From Ferrovum sp. (GTDB lineage Bacteria > Pseudomonadota > Gammaproteobacteria > Burkholderiales > Ferrovaceae): 7,581 bases of DNA. The notes beneath the pieces are model-generated. The model searched no databases. It was not told the DNA's origin and worked only from the letters and a program-made list of their open reading frames with translations. Position numbers and translations under genes: made by a program. This document shows positions 5,520 through 7,581 of this stretch, piece by piece (the first letter of the stretch is position 1; each line of letters opens with the position of its first letter). Location of the stretch: assembly GCA_027450105.1 (NCBI GenBank), contig DAIDKJ010000059.1, forward strand, positions 1 to 7,581, read 5' to 3'.

Positions 5520-5533
5520 TTGATATAGATCAA
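5520..5533 (-). promoter_or_regulatory. Perfect FNR/ANR-type operator
   Basis: TTGAT-ATAG-ATCAA matches the FNR/ANR consensus TTGAT-N4-ATCAA at every defined position. It is bounded on the left by nine A residues (plus strand). FNR-family regulators activate or repress genes on oxygen loss, and relatives (DNR/NNR) respond to NO. The best-placed promoter element is on the minus strand, toward the 30-residue membrane protein; the TPR-methyltransferase gene starts 194 bases away on the other side. The palindrome is certain; regulator and target are inference. Confidence 0.72.
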
Positions 5534-5657
5534 AAAATCAAAAATGCCGCTTGTCGCCCAAGCCCCAACAGGCCCGAAGAGCACTTGGCACAATCAGGGG
5601 GATTTACTTCCCGCAAATCAGACTGATCCTAACCAGCTAATGGGGTACCATGGCATC

Positions 5658-5671
5658 GAACCTTTTGGTTC
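5658..5671. repeat. Perfect hairpin upstream of the TPR-methyltransferase gene, echoed after the chemoreceptor
   Basis: GAACC-TTTT-GGTTC is a perfect inverted repeat 55 bases before the TTG start. A near copy, GAAC-TTTT-GGTTC, lies at 5066-5078 just after the chemoreceptor gene, so similar short palindromes flank the FNR/small-protein unit. It could be an operator, a small dispersed repeat or coincidence. Confidence 0.35.
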
Positions 5672-5726
5672 ATAAGGGTTCGTAATAGAAAAATACTTCC
5701 CTGTTCCCACGTCGAGGATTGCAACA

Positions 5727-7070
5727 TTGAACATTGACCCCCTCTTTGAATCTGCTTACGCGGCCCATCAACAGGGAGCCCAGGAAGTTGCCCTGGAGGG
5801 ATACCGCAACGTACTGTCCCAGTACCCAGAGCACATCCAGGCACGACATCATCTAGGAATCCTGCTCCATCAAATGGGGCGTTCCGAACAGGGGATCGAT
5901 CTGATTCTGGAAGCGCTCCAGGCGGACTCGTCCCAGGCCTCACGCTTCAATGACCTGGGCAACATCCTGTGCGCCTTGAATCAACCCGATAATGCCGTAA
6001 AAATTTTTGAACTGGCCCTGCAACTGGATCCCTCCCCACCAATGGTCTGGAACAACCTGGGAGTGGCGCTGTGGCAATCACAGCAACTCGAGCGCGCCGA
6101 GTCTGCTTTTCTCAATGCCCTGCAGCGGGACCCGGACAATTTCCCCGCCACACAGCACCTGGCCACTCTCTTGGGCGCTCAGGCTCGGGATGAAGAGGCC
6201 TCCTATTACGCCTGCAAAGCCTATCTGCATCCCCCCTTTGTGGAAAAGCCCCCCCGTCTTCTGGGAATTGCCTGCTATCGCCTGGGTTTGATCCATGAGG
6301 CGGCTCGATGGTACCGGGAATGGGTAGCTCAAGATCCGGATAACGCCATTGCGCACCACTATCTGGCCGCCTGCTCCCAAGAGAATGTACCGGATAGAGC
6401 GCCAGATTCATTTGTAGTCCGACTTTTTGATGAAATGGCCAGCGAATTCGACCATAAACTGGTCACTTGCCTGGACTATCATGGGCCGGAGTTGGCCAAG
6501 AGTCTGATTTCCGGATTACTGGCCGAACAGCCCTCCCATGTAATCCTGGATGGTGGTTGTGGTACCGGGCTTTGCGCCTCGGTGCTGGCCCCTTATGCCC
6601 GCCATTTGGTGGGCGTTGACCTCTCTCCGCGCATGCTGGAGCAGGCCCGGGCACATCCCCAGTATCATCAACTGGAACAGGCCGAGTTGACAGACTACCT
6701 TACACATCGCCCGTTGCATTTTGATTTGATTCTGCTTATGGAAACATTGATTTATTGTGGTGATTTGACCCCCATCCTGCAGGCTGCTGCTGCGGCGTTA
6801 GTTCCCTCTGGGCTACTTGCTTTCACCATTGAAATCTGGGACCCGAAAGAATCTTCGTTTGCGCGCCAAGCCAGCGCTGCAGGCTATACGCTTTCCCCCA
6901 GCGGGCGTTACTGCCATGATTGGAAGGTTTTGGAGCGCTCCCTGACCCACGCAGGATTTGAGGTGGTTCGCCACCTTCCGATGATTCTCCGCAAGGAATT
7001 TTGTCAGGAAGTGACAGGACTGGGTATTACGGCACGACGCCTTGAATCCCTGCCCTTCACCACAGCGTGA
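5727..7070 (+). CDS. TPR-repeat SAM-dependent methyltransferase fusion
   Basis: A 447-residue soluble protein combining protein-interaction and methyltransferase modules. Residues about 5-215 are tetratricopeptide repeats, seen as regular 34-residue units with the A/G/Y and DP landmarks (LSQYPEH..ARHHLGILLHQ; LQLDPS..VWNNLGVAL; LQRDPDN..ATQHLATLL; VAQDPDN..AHHYLAA). A linker with FVVRLFDEMASEFDHKLV (229-246), characteristic of predicted TPR-methyltransferases of the COG4976 type, leads to a class I SAM fold: glycine-rich motif I ILDGGCGTGL (273-282), acidic residue D298 in VGVDLS expected to bind the SAM ribose, and FDLILLMETLIYCGDL (332-347) for the following strand. The start is a TTG with GAGGA at 5714-5718, 8 bases upstream; no better ATG is in frame nearby. 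It ends before a strong terminator, so it is probably monocistronic. The substrate is unknown; protein, small-molecule or glycan methylation are all possible. Confidence 0.88.
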   Translation: MNIDPLFESAYAAHQQGAQEVALEGYRNVLSQYPEHIQARHHLGILLHQMGRSEQGIDLILEALQADSSQASRFNDLGNILCALNQPDNAVKIFELALQLDPSPPMVWNNLGVALWQSQQLERAESAFLNALQRDPDNFPATQHLATLLGAQARDEEASYYACKAYLHPPFVEKPPRLLGIACYRLGLIHEAARWYREWVAQDPDNAIAHHYLAACSQENVPDRAPDSFVVRLFDEMASEFDHKLVTCLDYHGPELAKSLISGLLAEQPSHVILDGGCGTGLCASVLAPYARHLVGVDLSPRMLEQARAHPQYHQLEQAELTDYLTHRPLHFDLILLMETLIYCGDLTPILQAAAAALVPSGLLAFTIEIWDPKESSFARQASAAGYTLSPSGRYCHDWKVLERSLTHAGFEVVRHLPMILRKEFCQEVTGLGITARRLESLPFTTA

Positions 7071-7088
7071 GTGCTGTCAGTAGAATGT

Positions 7089-7132
7089 CTTGGGACTGTG
7101 TCGGGTTGTTTTACCCTGCCCCAAGGGTTTTT
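7089..7132 (+). terminator. Rho-independent terminator after the TPR-methyltransferase
   Basis: CTTGGG (7089-7094) pairs with CCCAAG (7120-7125), and GGGT/ACCC pair inside around a TGTTTT loop, with an internal loop between the two stems. Five T residues follow at 7128-7132. It lies 18 bases after the stop codon and separates this gene from the peroxiredoxin gene. Confidence 0.75.
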
Positions 7133-7155
7133 CCTAGATTTCAAGGAGGTTCATC

Positions 7156-7581
7156 ATGCATCGGTTTCTCATTGCAGTAGCGGGTATTGCCCTCGTGGCT
7201 CTTTGGGTGGTTCCCACATGGGCTCGGGCCAATGATATTCCTCGCGTTGGGCAGCCAGCGCCAGAATTTGCGCTCATGGACCAAAACGGCAAGATCCAGC
7301 ATTTGCAGGATTATCGAGGCAAATGGCTGGTCCTGTATTTTTATCCCAAGGATGAAACCCCCGGATGCACCACCGAGGCTTGCGCCTTTCGGGACGATAT
7401 TTTCAAGATCCGTAAAATGAACGCCGAAGTGCTGGGCGTTAGCATCGACGAGGCCAGCAAACATGCAGATTTTGCACGCAATCATCATTTGCCTTTTCCC
7501 TTGCTGGCGGACACAGACGGGATCGTTGCCGCACAGTACGGATCACTTACCAACGTCCTGGGTTTCAAACTGGCCAAACGC
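7156..7581 (+). CDS. Exported BCP/PrxQ-type peroxiredoxin (3' end beyond window)
   Basis: A partial gene of 142 codons, open to the right edge. It encodes a thiol peroxidase that reduces hydrogen or organic peroxides with electrons from thioredoxin-like proteins. The start is certain: AAGGAGG at 7143-7149, 6 bases before ATG. A signal peptide is visible, with hydrophobic residues 4-20 and a cleavage-type ARA (23-25), so it should act in the periplasm, unlike the usual cytoplasmic Bcp. The mature part opens VGQPAPEFAL. The active site P64xxxT68xxC71 (YPKDETPGCTTEACAFRD) gives C71 as the peroxidatic cysteine, and C76, five residues on, is in the resolving position of PrxQ/BCP enzymes. The conserved active-site arginine and the C-terminus lie beyond the window. 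No promoter is obvious in the 85-bp gap, which is mostly the preceding terminator. Confidence 0.93.
   Translation, partial: MHRFLIAVAGIALVALWVVPTWARANDIPRVGQPAPEFALMDQNGKIQHLQDYRGKWLVLYFYPKDETPGCTTEACAFRDDIFKIRKMNAEVLGVSIDEASKHADFARNHHLPFPLLADTDGIVAAQYGSLTNVLGFKLAKR

Noticed and set aside
5585..5602. sigma-54-like TTGGCAC upstream of the TPR-methyltransferase
   Set aside because: The -24 half is present, but no TTGC-type -12 half follows at the required distance.
5544..5675. 43-codon plus-strand frame after the FNR box
   Set aside because: No ribosome site before the ATG and no domain; it also runs through the GAACC/GGTTC hairpin.
1..7581. CRISPR array, tRNA, rRNA or insertion sequence
   Set aside because: No regularly spaced repeats of CRISPR length, no cloverleaf or rRNA sequence recognised, and no transposase or terminal inverted repeats.

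Overview
The bulk of this window (about 115-7581) is moderately GC-rich DNA with a proteobacterial look. It has a conventional methyl-accepting chemoreceptor with a candidate sigma-28 promoter, an exported thioredoxin-dependent peroxiredoxin, a perfect FNR/ANR-type operator and AGGAGG-class ribosome sites. A beta-, gamma- or acidithiobacillus-like bacterium is a reasonable guess, but no marker gene fixes the genus. The first ~110 bases are different: about 23% GC, and open in one frame that belongs to another kind of gene, so the left edge looks like a recent insertion or an assembly chimera.

Left half, minus strand (3278 down to 100): a TerY-type von Willebrand A protein (3103-2426), a PP2C-type phosphatase (2253-1369) and a divergent Ser/Thr kinase with a C-terminal zinc-ribbon-like motif (1290-100). 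Together they form the TerY-phosphorylation triad (TerY-P), a kinase/phosphatase/VWA module linked to stress response and phage defence. A terminator-like hairpin with six T residues lies between the VWA gene and the phosphatase gene, so the first gene may be expressed in excess or separately. A possible 71-residue reading frame with two in-frame repeat types precedes and overlaps the VWA gene.

Middle, plus strand (3384-5024): a two-TM methyl-accepting chemotaxis protein, divergent from the triad, with a sigma-28-like promoter in the shared spacer.

Spacer 5025-5726 (702 bp): this is not empty. On the minus strand it holds a perfect FNR-type palindrome (5520-5533), -10-like sequence just downstream, a ~190-nt leader, a 30-residue single-TM protein with an ideal ribosome site (5299-5207), and a strong hairpin plus T-tract terminator (5175-5116). 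This reads as a complete oxygen-responsive small transcription unit.

Right part, plus strand: a TPR-SAM methyltransferase fusion (5727-7070, TTG start), a clear rho-independent terminator (7089-7132), then a signal-peptide-bearing BCP/PrxQ-type peroxiredoxin that runs off the right edge (7156-7581). The triad, the chemoreceptor, the small membrane protein and the right-hand genes appear to be separate units; nothing in the sequence ties them into one pathway.
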